Below are positions 8,701-17,574 of a stretch of DNA of 50,619 bases, piece after piece. The notes under the pieces were generated by a model. The model had not been told where the DNA came from. It saw only the letters and a program-made list of their open reading frames with translations, and ran no database searches. The stretch comes from JBBQED01 sp038320345 (lineage in GTDB: Bacteria; Bacteroidota; Bacteroidia; AKYH767-A; OLB10). Each line of letters opens with the position of its first letter. The stretch's first letter is position 1. A program made the translations under genes and the position numbers. Location: positions 1 through 50,619 of the forward strand of contig JBBQED010000020.1 in assembly GCA_038320345.1 (NCBI GenBank). The letters are read 5' to 3'.

Positions 8701-10068
8701 TTATTTTGCTAAAATCTGCGCAACATCAAAGCGAGTAATGATATAATTTTTGTCTTGCTTGAAGTCTTTCACGAGCACCGCTTCATTATCACTACTTACC
8801 ATTTTTGATAAGGTATCTATCGAAGTAGTGATATCAATGAAAGGCAACGCTTCCTGCATGATACTCTCTACAGGGTTGGCTTTGCTTTCAGGATTAGTAA
8901 GGATCGCATTCATGACTAATTTTTCATTTACAGATCCTATGATTCTATTGTCGATCGTTACAGGTATCTGTGAAAAATTATTATCGGTGATCAGTTTCAT
9001 GGCTTGTGCAATACTATCTTTCTTATCAATAGTAATCAACTCAATATTTTTTCTGGAAGAAACAATATCAGCGGCAGTGATTCCTTTTTTATCGAAGTAC
9101 CCCATTTTCATCATCCATTCATCGTTGAAAATCTTTCCAATGTATCGTGTTCCATGATCATGAAAAATAATAACTACTACATCATCTTTTTTCAACTGAT
9201 CTTTCATTTGTAGTAATCCTGCAACAGCAGTACCGGCAGAATAACCTACCCAGATACCTTCCTTCCTGCATAATTCACGGGTCATCACTGCTCCATCTTT
9301 ATCAGTCACTTTTTCAAAATGGTCGATTACACTGAAATCATAATTTTCAGGGATAAAATCTTCCCCGATACCTTCCGTAACATAGGGGTAAATTTCACTG
9401 TTATCCAGTTTGCCCGTTTCATGAAATTTCTTCAATACAGAACCATAAGTATCGATGGCCCAAACTTTAATGGCTGGATTTTTTTCTTTTAGAAATTTCC
9501 CGGTTCCCGTTACTGTTCCACCCGTTCCTGCACCAACGATCAAGTGTGTGATTTTACCTTCTGTTTGTTCCCAGATTTCAGGACCCGTTTGTTCGTAATG
9601 TGCCTGACGGTTGGAAAGATTATCGTATTGATTGGTATGAAAAGAATTTGGAATTTCACGGGCTAATCGTGCAGCAACTGAATAGTAGGATCGTGGATCT
9701 TCTGGTTCAACATTGGTAGGGCAAACTACAACTTCAGCACCAAATGCTCTTAAGGCATCTACTTTTTCTTTGGATTGCTTATCGGTGGTTGCGAAAATAC
9801 ATTTGTACCCTTTCACAATTCCTGCAATAGCAAGACCCATTCCGGTATTTCCTGAAGTGCCTTCAATGATAGTTCCACCTGGCTTTAGTTTCCCTGACTT
9901 TTCAGCATCTTCAATCATCTTTAAAGCCATACGGTCTTTGATGGAATTTCCAGGATTGAATGTTTCGATTTTCGCTAAAACCAAAGCAGGTATATCGCCA
10001 ATTACATTATTTAATTTTACCAATGGGGTATTTCCAATGGTGCCAAGCACATTTTCAGAGTAATTCAT
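8701..10068 (-). CDS. cystathionine beta-synthase-type PLP enzyme with CBS domains
   Basis: A 455-residue fold-type II PLP enzyme. The cofactor Lys is K44 in NSIKDR, the substrate loop is GTSGNTG (69-75), and the PLP phosphate loop is the GAGTGGTVTGTGK segment at about 187-199. Residues from about 330 to the end form a pair of CBS domains (a Bateman module), as in eukaryotic cystathionine beta-synthases, which probably binds an adenosyl ligand or sets oligomerisation. The reaction is condensation of serine or O-acetylserine with homocysteine or sulfide; sequence alone does not separate cystathionine synthase from cysteine synthase. The S-adenosylhomocysteine hydrolase at 16152-17471, which makes homocysteine, is consistent with a transsulfuration role but is not linked in an operon. 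It is the first gene of a three-gene minus-strand operon. Confidence 0.9.
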   Translation of the reverse strand: MNYSENVLGTIGNTPLVKLNNVIGDIPALVLAKIETFNPGNSIKDRMALKMIEDAEKSGKLKPGGTIIEGTSGNTGMGLAIAGIVKGYKCIFATTDKQSKEKVDALRAFGAEVVVCPTNVEPEDPRSYYSVAARLAREIPNSFHTNQYDNLSNRQAHYEQTGPEIWEQTEGKITHLIVGAGTGGTVTGTGKFLKEKNPAIKVWAIDTYGSVLKKFHETGKLDNSEIYPYVTEGIGEDFIPENYDFSVIDHFEKVTDKDGAVMTRELCRKEGIWVGYSAGTAVAGLLQMKDQLKKDDVVVIIFHDHGTRYIGKIFNDEWMMKMGYFDKKGITAADIVSSRKNIELITIDKKDSIAQAMKLITDNNFSQIPVTIDNRIIGSVNEKLVMNAILTNPESKANPVESIMQEALPFIDITTSIDTLSKMVSSDNEAVLVKDFKQDKNYIITRFDVAQILAK

Positions 10069-10193
10069 TTGAATAATTGAAGTTTTGTAAGCCGATTAAA
10101 ACAGGATGCGAAGGTAGGAAGAATCATGAGGAATTCTGAGTCTAAATGCCGACTTATTTCAAGATTTAAACCTTAATTAAAACTTGAAACAGT

Positions 10194-10751
10194 TTAAAAA
10201 TCAAGAAGTTTTGAAAATAACTCTGGAATCTGTTTTTGGATGGATTTTAAGGCATTGTTTAGACGTTGAACTCCCATCCCACTTACCACCTCAAATTTGA
10301 CATCTTTAGCTAGGAGTGCATCATAGTATCTTGAAAAAAGAGCTTCCCTCATAGTGGGATGTTCCCTTTGTGGGTCGTCTTCCCAAGGAAGATCTATGTT
10401 GGTGAGTAAAAAGAAATCGTATTCCCGAGAATTTTCTTCTTGAAGAATCCATTTTTCGCACCTCTCGTATTTCACTTCACTCCAGATCCTTATTACAAGT
10501 AATGTAGTATCACATATTAATACCTTTTGCTGTTGTGATAATAATGCATCTTCCTTTTCTACTTGAATTTTTGCAATTGCTAATAAATCATCTTCAACAT
10601 AGGGTCTTTTGATCGTATTCAAATATTCTCTCGCCACTTCCGGAACATATGCACACTGAAAATAGGAGGCAAGTTCTGCAGATAAAACAGATTTACCTGT
10701 GCTCTCCGGACCGACAACTGCAATTTTATACGGACGCTTCATGTGCTTCAT
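10194..10751 (-). CDS. NadR-like nicotinamide riboside kinase / P-loop ATPase
   Basis: A protein of about 185 residues with a P-loop GPESTGKS close to the N terminus and the NadR-type continuation VPEVAREYL. A DTT(L) Walker B-like motif (LICDTTLLVIRIWSE) and an LTNIDLPWEDDPQREHP segment also fit the kinase domain of NadR. This domain phosphorylates nicotinamide riboside to NMN. The reading frame extends to a Met at 10772, but the ATG at 10751 (MKHMKRPYKIAVVG) or the next one at 10742 gives a more usual N terminus. The gene overlaps the end of pnuC, so the two are translationally coupled, and the pairing of transporter and kinase supports the assignment: import followed by trapping by phosphorylation. 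There is no NMN adenylyltransferase or DNA-binding domain. Confidence 0.85.
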   Translation of the reverse strand: MKHMKRPYKIAVVGPESTGKSVLSAELASYFQCAYVPEVAREYLNTIKRPYVEDDLLAIAKIQVEKEDALLSQQQKVLICDTTLLVIRIWSEVKYERCEKWILQEENSREYDFFLLTNIDLPWEDDPQREHPTMREALFSRYYDALLAKDVKFEVVSGMGVQRLNNALKSIQKQIPELFSKLLDF

Positions 10752-11298
10752 ATTGTTTTCTCCATGCTGCAAAACCCCAAAATGAAAATACTAAATAAAC
10801 AAAAAATAAAATTGCATACAGATGAAGATCCTTATAGAGATAAATTCCAATGTAAGTAATATTAACTCCAATCCAGACCAACCAGTTTTCAATTTTTTTA
10901 CGAGCTATTAGATACTGTGCGATAAATGCAGCTGAAGTTGCAGCCGAATCTATCCATGGGAAACTAGCATTCGTAAAATGATGTAATAAAGAGCCAAGGA
11001 GAAGTGTAAATACTATCCCTGAAAAAAGGCAAGCGTACATTAATCGAGGATTGCTTTTACTAATTTTTAAATGTAGACTACCTTGATCTCCTCTCCACCA
11101 TTTTATCCAACCATAACTCAACAAAATAATATAAACGATTTGCTGTAATGCATCGGCATACAAATGCTGGAAATAAAATAAGTAAAGAGAAAGTATCACG
11201 TTCACTAAACCGATTGGAAAACACCATACGTTTTCTTTCATCGTTAAATAAACACCGATAATTCCAGTAATGAATCCGATGATTTCTACCCAGGTCAT
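10726..11298 (-). CDS. pnuC: PnuC-type nicotinamide riboside transporter
   Basis: A 190-residue membrane protein with about seven hydrophobic helices. It opens with the PnuC pattern EIIGFITGIIGVYLTMKENVWCFPIGLVNV, here spread over residues 4-33, and has the WIKWW aromatic segment after the third helix. PnuC proteins carry out facilitated diffusion of vitamin-like substrates; relatives such as PnuT carry thiamine. The overlapping NadR-like kinase indicates nicotinamide riboside. I looked upstream for a TPP or NAD riboswitch and could not support one. A TAGTTTTG element lies a few bases upstream of the start (11303-11310, minus strand) without a convincing -33 partner. Confidence 0.88.
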   Translation of the reverse strand: MTWVEIIGFITGIIGVYLTMKENVWCFPIGLVNVILSLYLFYFQHLYADALQQIVYIILLSYGWIKWWRGDQGSLHLKISKSNPRLMYACLFSGIVFTLLLGSLLHHFTNASFPWIDSAATSAAFIAQYLIARKKIENWLVWIGVNITYIGIYLYKDLHLYAILFFVYLVFSFWGFAAWRKQYEAHEASV

Positions 11299-11462
11299 TT
11301 TCCAAAACTAGTTCATTCAGGAATTAAGAGTAGGATGTTGAAAATGATTCTAATTTGTGGAGGTGATCAGGCAAACCCCCGATTTCCTTGAAAAACTAGC
11401 CGCTTTTTCTCCAATAGTTAAATTCCCCAATTATTATTTATCAAAGATGCCCTTATTTTTCA

Positions 11463-11493
11463 TTGATCTAATGTATTATAAATCATATATTTG
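11463..11493 (+). promoter_or_regulatory. candidate promoter of the AraC-family gene
   Basis: TTG at 11463-11465 and TATATTTG at 11486-11493 are separated by 20 bp, matching the Bacteroidota promoter consensus. The predicted start of transcription leaves a leader of about 80-85 nt before the ATG at 11584. Confidence 0.55.
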
Positions 11494-11506
11494 TATTACT
11501 TGGACA

Positions 11507-11529
11507 TAACTAAGATTTGTACTTAGCTA
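11507..11529. promoter_or_regulatory. imperfect inverted repeat, possible operator
   Basis: TAACTAAG and CTTAGCTA, separated by seven bases, form an inverted repeat with one mismatch. It lies just after the candidate promoter and before the AraC-family gene. It could be an autoregulatory site, but this is inference from position only. Confidence 0.3.
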
Positions 11530-11583
11530 AGTTTTCAACTTGTTTTATATGTAATTGAAAACTAAATTTGCTTGTAACATTGT

Positions 11584-12534
11584 ATGAATACACGCGACGA
11601 AATATTTAACAGGATCATAGACGCCATTCAGGTGAAGTACTATCGTTGCTCCCTCCGCGAAATCGTAAAACCTGTTGAATTGAATGGCTCTATTGAATCT
11701 AGAAATATTCTGGTGCAAGTGAATTCAGGTTATTGTTATGGGGAGCGCAATTTTACTAGAATTGAACCAGGAAGTTTTTATTTTATGCCAGTAGGGAGTG
11801 ATATCTATTTCCGTCATGGTAAAAGTCAAAAGTATCCCACTTTCGGTCGACAAGGTTTCGCGTCTCCAGAGCAAAGAGAAGAATATGTTAAATCAAGAAG
11901 TATCGCAGACGGTTACGACGATAAAAAAGATATTTTTTCTATCATCGGATTTGATGTAAATATTTATGGGGCAATTCCATTTTTTTCGATTTTGGAATTA
12001 CCTTGTTTTATTCTTCCCTTTCAAGAGGAAATGAATTTTTTAATGCGTGCATTGATAGAAGAGGATGAGTCACGAATTCTGGGAAGAGATCGATTACTAA
12101 GAAATTTCACGGAAGAATTAGTTGTACACCTTTGCCGTTTTATTCATGACAAACCAGAGTATCAGAAAAATTTTGAAAAAGTAAATTATCTCCTTGATAA
12201 ACGGCTGGTAAATATTATTCAATTTATTCAGAATAATCTGAAAGATGATCTTTCTAATAATAAAATCGCTGAACTAGCTTACGTGTCTAAAGATTATGTT
12301 GGTCAGTTTTTCAAATCACTAACCAATACAAATCTTCAGGATTATATCGAAGATCAGCGTCTTGAAAAAGCACATTATTTATTAAGAACAACAAAAGATA
12401 ACGTTCAGGAAATTGCTCATGGAATTGGCTTTAAAGACCCGGCCTATTTTAGTCGGAGATTTAAAATTAAATTCAAAAAAAATGCAAATCAAGTGCGTAG
12501 AGAAAGTGTATTGCAAATCATTAACCAGCCATAG
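11584..12534 (+). CDS. AraC-family transcriptional regulator
   Basis: A 316-residue regulator. The first 190 or so residues form a cupin-like sensing domain of unknown ligand (IEPGSFYFMPVGSDIYFRHG). Residues from about 213 to the end are the two helix-turn-helix subdomains of AraC/XylS proteins, with KIAELAYVSKDYVGQFFKS in the first and VQEIAHGIGFKDPAYFSRRFK in the second, the latter being the family signature. It is transcribed away from pnuC and towards the S9 peptidase, which starts 65 bp downstream; a regulatory link to either is possible but unproven. The start is the first ATG of the frame and has a good promoter upstream. Confidence 0.9.
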   Translation: MNTRDEIFNRIIDAIQVKYYRCSLREIVKPVELNGSIESRNILVQVNSGYCYGERNFTRIEPGSFYFMPVGSDIYFRHGKSQKYPTFGRQGFASPEQREEYVKSRSIADGYDDKKDIFSIIGFDVNIYGAIPFFSILELPCFILPFQEEMNFLMRALIEEDESRILGRDRLLRNFTEELVVHLCRFIHDKPEYQKNFEKVNYLLDKRLVNIIQFIQNNLKDDLSNNKIAELAYVSKDYVGQFFKSLTNTNLQDYIEDQRLEKAHYLLRTTKDNVQEIAHGIGFKDPAYFSRRFKIKFKKNANQVRRESVLQIINQP

Positions 12535-12599
12535 ATTTTAGCCTTTCTTGATCAGCGAAATTTTAGCTTTCATCCCTTCCATTTCATAACCTAATAACA

Positions 12600-14546
12600 A
12601 TGAAAAAAATCCTGTTTATCATTATGCTTGCCTGTACTTCGGTGTTAAATGCTCAGGACAAAGCACCCGTTTTAGCACCGGGAGAAAACCTCATTACCGA
12701 TGGATTAAGTCCAATCCCAATGTCTTTAGTAAAAGAACTAACCCGATATACGAATGTGAGGAGTGCAGGATTTCTGGATTGGAATCCGATGAAGCGAGAA
12801 ATGATTATGACTACTCGTTTCGGTAATACGAATCAGTTGCATTCGCTAAAAATGCCAATGGGAGTAAGAACGCAAATTACATTTTTTGATGAGCCTGTTG
12901 GTTCAGCAACTTTCGAGCCTGTGAAAGGAAATTATTTTATTTTTTCACGAGATGCAGGGGGTAATGAATTTGCGCAGCTCTATCGCTATGATGTAACCGA
13001 CGGAAATATTACTTTGATCACTGATGGAGGTAGAAGTCAGAATGGCGGCATTTCCTGGAGTACCAAAGGTGATAGAATTGCCTATGGTTCCACTCGCAGA
13101 AATGGAGGAGATCGTGATATCTATGTGATGGATCCGTTGAATCCTAAAAGTGATAAGCTAGTTTTTACTGCAAAAGGTGGTGGTTGGGGAGTTGAAGACT
13201 GGTCGCCTGATGATACGCATATAATTATCAATGAAGAATTATCTGTAAATGAAAGTCACTTATATCTGCTCGATATTAATACTGGTTTAAAAGAAGAAAT
13301 CAGTCCGAAAACCAAAGAACAATCCATTTTTCAAGGAGCTACATTTAGTAATGATGGTAAATCAGTATACATGTTAACAGATCAGGATTTTGAATTTCAG
13401 TATTTGGCAAAAATGGATCTGGCGACACGAAAAATTACCCCATTAACGAAGACTATAAAATGGGATGTTGGAACTTATGATTTATCACCTGATGGTGCTA
13501 ATTTAATTTTTACGACTAATGAAGCTGGAGTATCGAAAGTTTATTTGATGAATACAACTACTAATCAGTTTCAGCAAATCAAAGAAATTCCTGATGGACA
13601 AATTGGATCTTTAAAATGGCATCCTAATAATAAGGATGTTGCGTTTTCCTATTCATCAGCTCGTTCTTCGTCGGATATTTACGTTTGGAATTTATCTTCA
13701 ACTAAAGTGGAGCGCTGGACAGAAAGCGAAATGGGTGGATTGATTTCTAGTCAGCTGAGTGACGCACAACTTGTAAAATGGAAGAGTTTCGATGGTCAAG
13801 AGATCTCAGGATTTTTGTATAAGCCTGCTGCTAAATTTACAGGCAAACGTCCTGTAATTATCGTGATTCATGGTGGACCCGAAGGACAATCCTTTCCAAG
13901 TTTCCAAGGACGAAATAATTATTATCTGAATGAATTAGGAATAGCATTATTTTATCCAAATGTGAGAGGATCTACAGGTTATGGAAAATCATTTGTGAAA
14001 ATGGATAATGGAATGCTCCGTGAAAATTCAGTAAAAGATATAGGTACTTTGTTGGATTGGATAGCAACTCAGCCTGATCTCGATGCCAGTAAAGTTATGA
14101 CGATGGGTGGAAGTTATGGAGGATATATGGCGCTGGCTTGTGCCACTTTCTATAGCGATCGTTTAAAATGTTCCAATGATATTGTTGGTATTTCGCATTT
14201 CAATACTTTCTTGAAAAACACAGAAAGTTACCGCCGTGATTTGCGTCGCGTAGAATATGGTAACGAAGAAGATGTTGAAATGGCTAAATTTCTTGAAAAA
14301 ATTTCTCCTGTAAATAACGTGAGTAAAATCAAAATCCCGATGTTTATTGTGCAGGGTGGAAATGATCCTCGTGTTCCTCGTACGGAAGCCACCCAAATGG
14401 CGGAGGCCCTGAAAAAGAATAATATTCCTGTTTGGTATTTAGAGGCGAAAGATGAAGGACATGGCTTCCGCAAAAAAAATAATACCGATTTCCAGTTCTA
14501 CACTACAATTCTTTTCGTGAAAAAATATTTGTTGGGGGAAAACTAG
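12600..14546 (+). CDS. secreted S9-family prolyl oligopeptidase-like serine peptidase
   Basis: A 648-residue protein with a signal peptide (first 18 residues, ending LNAQ). The N-terminal two thirds is a beta-propeller with TolB/WD-like repeats (for example GGISWSTKGDRIAYGS and WSPDDTHIIINEE). The C-terminal alpha/beta-hydrolase domain has the nucleophile Ser505 in GGSYGGY, Asp589 in GGNDPRVP and His621 in DEGHGF, so the triad is complete. S9 peptidases of this group cleave short peptides, often dipeptides or after Pro, in the periplasm, in line with a peptide-scavenging lifestyle. Length and domain order are normal. A strong terminator follows. Confidence 0.93.
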   Translation: MKKILFIIMLACTSVLNAQDKAPVLAPGENLITDGLSPIPMSLVKELTRYTNVRSAGFLDWNPMKREMIMTTRFGNTNQLHSLKMPMGVRTQITFFDEPVGSATFEPVKGNYFIFSRDAGGNEFAQLYRYDVTDGNITLITDGGRSQNGGISWSTKGDRIAYGSTRRNGGDRDIYVMDPLNPKSDKLVFTAKGGGWGVEDWSPDDTHIIINEELSVNESHLYLLDINTGLKEEISPKTKEQSIFQGATFSNDGKSVYMLTDQDFEFQYLAKMDLATRKITPLTKTIKWDVGTYDLSPDGANLIFTTNEAGVSKVYLMNTTTNQFQQIKEIPDGQIGSLKWHPNNKDVAFSYSSARSSSDIYVWNLSSTKVERWTESEMGGLISSQLSDAQLVKWKSFDGQEISGFLYKPAAKFTGKRPVIIVIHGGPEGQSFPSFQGRNNYYLNELGIALFYPNVRGSTGYGKSFVKMDNGMLRENSVKDIGTLLDWIATQPDLDASKVMTMGGSYGGYMALACATFYSDRLKCSNDIVGISHFNTFLKNTESYRRDLRRVEYGNEEDVEMAKFLEKISPVNNVSKIKIPMFIVQGGNDPRVPRTEATQMAEALKKNNIPVWYLEAKDEGHGFRKKNNTDFQFYTTILFVKKYLLGEN

Positions 14547-14571
14547 ATTTTAATTAATAGATCTATAATTG

Positions 14572-14608
14572 ATCGGGGTGAAAAATAATCTTTTCACCCC
14601 GATTTTTT
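14572..14608 (+). terminator. rho-independent terminator after the S9 peptidase
   Basis: A perfect 13-bp stem (14572-14584 with 14591-14603) and six-base loop, with the GC-rich core CGGGGTG/CACCCCG, followed by a run of T to 14608. It ends the S9 peptidase transcript and may also serve the convergent GGGP synthase operon because the A-rich side gives a T-run on the other strand. Confidence 0.85.
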
Positions 14609-14658
14609 ATTTGAAGGCTCAAGTTTAAAATTATTTTAAAAATGTTGTAAATCTTAAA

Positions 14659-15387
14659 TCATCTCGATTTTGCAATATCCGCTATCAAAGTTGGATCTTT
14701 CTCCAAAATATTTCCAATCACTATCAAATCAGCACCAGCATCAAAACTTTCTTTAGCTTGTTCTGCTGTTTTAATTCCTCCTCCCACAATTAGTGGAATC
14801 TGAATTTCATTTTTAATAGCACGAATCATTTCTGGTGATACCGCATTTGTTGCCCCAGAGCCTGCTTCTGCAAAAATCAACTTCATCCCCAATTGTTCTC
14901 CTGCTAAAGCAGTACAAGCGGCGATTTCAGGTTTGTTAACGGGAATAGGAGGAGTGCCACTTACATATTGTACGGTTGTCATGTTGCCACCATCAATCAA
15001 CACATACCCTGTTGGGATTATTTCTAATCCGGAAGCTCTTAAACGAGGAGCCGCCATCACATGCTGACCGATCAATAAATCAGCATTTCTTCCTGAAATC
15101 AGGGAAAGCAATAAAATCGCATCTGCATTAGCATCGATCTGTTGATGACTTCCTGGAAAAATCATAACCGGAATGCTACATCTTTCTCGGATACCTTTAA
15201 TGGTTGCGCCTAAATCTCCATTCGTTAAAAGACTTCCTCCCACAAAAATAAAGTCCACATGATGATCCATACACAGATGGCAAAGGAGATCCAACGACGA
15301 AGAAGTAGTCTTGTCGGGATCAACCAAAACGGCTAATTGCTTGCGGCCATTTAGTTTGTTTTCACAAATTCGGGAGTAAATACCCAT
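14659..15387 (-). CDS. geranylgeranylglyceryl/heptaprenylglyceryl phosphate synthase family (PcrB-like)
   Basis: A 242-residue TIM-barrel protein of the GGGPS/PcrB family. Visible landmarks are LVDPDKT near residue 22, the substrate-pocket segment FAEAGSGATNAV, and the phosphate-binding loop LIVGGGIKTAEQA near the C terminus. The family joins glycerol-1-phosphate to a polyprenyl diphosphate; archaea use it for membrane lipids and many Bacteroidota carry a group II member whose physiological product is less clear. It starts 15 bp after the phosphopantetheinyl transferase gene and is probably cotranscribed with it. Confidence 0.9.
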   Translation of the reverse strand: MGIYSRICENKLNGRKQLAVLVDPDKTTSSSLDLLCHLCMDHHVDFIFVGGSLLTNGDLGATIKGIRERCSIPVMIFPGSHQQIDANADAILLLSLISGRNADLLIGQHVMAAPRLRASGLEIIPTGYVLIDGGNMTTVQYVSGTPPIPVNKPEIAACTALAGEQLGMKLIFAEAGSGATNAVSPEMIRAIKNEIQIPLIVGGGIKTAEQAKESFDAGADLIVIGNILEKDPTLIADIAKSR

Positions 15388-15402
15388 AGATGAAAGGCCT
15401 TT

Positions 15403-16077
15403 CTAGGCAGAAGTTGGAATAATAGGTTTCAATGCAATAGTATAAACCAGAAGATAGTCCTCCAAATAACGATAGTAATACCTAAAGGGTTGCATTTCTA
15501 ATGATTTGGTAAATAATACAGTACCTGTTCCCTCTAAATTATCCCGACTTTCCGGTTTTCCTACTTTTAGATGATTTTTAAAGTCGATGCCCCCGCCGCC
15601 AATTGCCTTAAAAGCACATTCTTTAACCCCCCAAATCAGGTAATAGTCCTTTTCAGGATTTTCAAAGTTCAGCCATTTTTGCTCTTCTTCGTTTATAAAT
15701 CGTCCTGCAATATTTAAGATTCTCCCATCGGGCTCTTCTAAATCAATCCCTGTTTTAAGCTCAGTATGGTGAATCAAGCCAACATGATGAGGGCTGTGGG
15801 AAATAGAAATTGATCCACAATGGTTCAATAATTCCGGTTTCCCTAACGCATTATAGGTAATCTGGAATCCCTTTCCTTCAGTTAAGTGGTTTATTAAGAG
15901 ATGAGTAGCAAGTTTCTGCTTTCTTCTAAGTAGATGTTTTATGGAAAAGTACCCTTCAGGAATAGAAATAGTATGGGTATTCAAAAACATTAAGAGCTCT
16001 TCTTCTGTTTCAGTGAGGTTCCAGATCAAGATTTGATATCCTGAACCTGTAATGGTATGTTGATGCAATAAGGGCAT
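15403..16077 (-). CDS. 4'-phosphopantetheinyl transferase superfamily protein
   Basis: A 224-residue Sfp-like transferase. The N-terminal half ends in the SISHSPHHV motif (Ser-His segment that binds CoA); the Mg-binding GIDLEEPDGRI follows, and the C-terminal signature is WGVKECAFKAIGGG. Such enzymes move 4'-phosphopantetheine from CoA to a Ser of acyl or peptidyl carrier proteins. No carrier protein or polyketide/peptide synthase gene is in the window, so the substrate is unknown; it may be the general Sfp-type enzyme of the cell. It precedes the GGGP synthase by 15 bp. Confidence 0.88.
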   Translation of the reverse strand: MPLLHQHTITGSGYQILIWNLTETEEELLMFLNTHTISIPEGYFSIKHLLRRKQKLATHLLINHLTEGKGFQITYNALGKPELLNHCGSISISHSPHHVGLIHHTELKTGIDLEEPDGRILNIAGRFINEEEQKWLNFENPEKDYYLIWGVKECAFKAIGGGGIDFKNHLKVGKPESRDNLEGTGTVLFTKSLEMQPFRYYYRYLEDYLLVYTIALKPIIPTSA

Positions 16078-16103
16078 AGCCTAATAATGGGTGAAAATAG
16101 CAA

Positions 16104-16134
16104 TTGTAGTCCTCAGACCTATTCCTTAACTTTG
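16104..16134 (+). promoter_or_regulatory. candidate promoter of ahcY
   Basis: TTG at 16104-16106, a 20-bp spacer, and TAACTTTG at 16127-16134 match the Bacteroidota consensus. The ATG of ahcY lies 17 bp further on, giving a short leader with no room for a classical SAH riboswitch. Confidence 0.65.
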
Positions 16135-16151
16135 ACAAAAATTTCTAAAAA

Positions 16152-17471
16152 ATGATAAAGACTCAAACTGAGAAGTATGTGCAATATAAAGTTAAAGATA
16201 TTTCTTTAGCTGAATGGGGACGTAAAGAGATCAAACTTGCTGAAGTAGAGATGCCAGGTTTGATGGCATTACGTGCAGAATACGGTGCAGCAAAACCTTT
16301 GAAAGGTGCTCGTGTTGCAGGTTGTTTACACATGACTATCCAAACTGCTGTATTAATCGAAACGTTGGTTGAACTTGGCGCGGAAGTGACTTGGTCATCT
16401 TGCAACATTTTTTCTACTCAGGATCATGCAGCAGCAGCAGTAGCGGCAGCAGGAATTTCTGTGTATGCATGGAAAGGAATGAATGCTGAAGAATTTGACT
16501 GGTGTATTGAGCAAACACTTTTCTTCGGAGAAGATCGTAAGCCTATTAATATGATATTGGATGATGGTGGAGATTTAACCAATATGGTTTTTGATAAATA
16601 CCCTGAACTCATTGCTAATATTAAAGGCCTTTCTGAAGAAACAACTACAGGTGTTCACAGATTATATGAGCGCATGAAAAATGGTACTTTGCCAATTCCT
16701 GCAATTAATATTAATGACTCGGTTACTAAAAGTAAATTCGATAACAAATACGGTTGCCGTGAATCATTAGTAGATGCAATTCGTCGTGCAACAGATTTAA
16801 TGATGGCTGGTAAAGTAGCTGTTGTTGCTGGTTTCGGTGACGTTGGTAAAGGTTCTGCTGATTCACTTCGCGATTCTAAAGTACGTGTAATTGTGACTGA
16901 AATTGATCCTATCTGTGCATTACAAGCTGCCATGGAAGGTTATGAAGTGAAGAAGATGGCTGATGCTGTGAAAGAAGCTGATCTCGTGGTTACAGCTACT
17001 GGTAATTATAATATCATTACCGAAAATCATTTCCGTTCAATGAAACATAATGCCGTAGTTTGTAATATCGGTCACTTCGATAATGAAATCGATATGGCTT
17101 GGTTGAATAAAAATTATGGTTCTACTAAAGATACCATTAAGCCACAAGTTGATAAATATTCTATCGAAGGTAAAGATGTGATCATCCTTGCTGAAGGTCG
17201 CTTGGTGAATTTAGGATGTGCAATGGGTCACCCATCATTTGTAATGTCTAACTCCTTTACCAACCAAACTATCGCTCAGTTGGAATTGTGGACTAACCAC
17301 AAAAACTATGAGAACAAAGTATATACATTGCCTAAGCATTTGGATGAGAAAGTTGCTCGTTTGCACCTCGCTAAAGTAGGAGTTGAACTGGATGAATTAA
17401 CACCAACTCAAGCAGAATATATCGGTGTTGCCGTTGCCGGTCCTTACAAACCAGAGTACTATCGTTACTAA
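16152..17471 (+). CDS. ahcY: adenosylhomocysteinase (S-adenosyl-L-homocysteine hydrolase)
   Basis: A 439-residue protein matching AhcY throughout. It starts with a substrate-domain segment containing ARVAGCLHMTIQTAVLIETL, has the substrate-contact segment SSCNIFSTQDHAAAA, the NAD-binding Rossmann loop GFGDVGKGSA at about residue 225, and the conserved tail ending in GPYKPEYYRY. The enzyme splits S-adenosylhomocysteine into adenosine and homocysteine, removing the inhibitory by-product of methylation. It is a single-gene unit with its own promoter and a strong downstream hairpin. It has the regular codon bias expected of a well-expressed housekeeping gene. Confidence 0.97.
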   Translation: MIKTQTEKYVQYKVKDISLAEWGRKEIKLAEVEMPGLMALRAEYGAAKPLKGARVAGCLHMTIQTAVLIETLVELGAEVTWSSCNIFSTQDHAAAAVAAAGISVYAWKGMNAEEFDWCIEQTLFFGEDRKPINMILDDGGDLTNMVFDKYPELIANIKGLSEETTTGVHRLYERMKNGTLPIPAININDSVTKSKFDNKYGCRESLVDAIRRATDLMMAGKVAVVAGFGDVGKGSADSLRDSKVRVIVTEIDPICALQAAMEGYEVKKMADAVKEADLVVTATGNYNIITENHFRSMKHNAVVCNIGHFDNEIDMAWLNKNYGSTKDTIKPQVDKYSIEGKDVIILAEGRLVNLGCAMGHPSFVMSNSFTNQTIAQLELWTNHKNYENKVYTLPKHLDEKVARLHLAKVGVELDELTPTQAEYIGVAVAGPYKPEYYRY

Positions 17472-17499
17472 TATTTTCGGAGTATCGATTTGATATTTC

Positions 17500-17528
17500 A
17501 AAGGCTGTTGCAGAATGCAACAGCCTTT
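17500..17528 (+). terminator. hairpin terminator after ahcY
   Basis: A perfect 12-bp stem (17500-17511 with 17517-17528) around a five-base loop, with GGCTGTTGC/GCAACAGCC. The T-tract after it is short and interrupted (TGCTGTTTT), so its strength is uncertain, but it lies between convergent genes. Confidence 0.7.
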
Positions 17529-17574
17529 GCTGTTTTAGAACCCATCTTACCTAAAATTTTTCCCAGAAAACCGA

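Noticed and set aside
11299..11440. Possible TPP or NAD riboswitch upstream of pnuC
   Set aside because: On the minus strand a CCTGATCA-like string looks a little like the TPP aptamer, but the CTGAGA core and the conserved GGGG helix are missing and no aptamer folds by eye.
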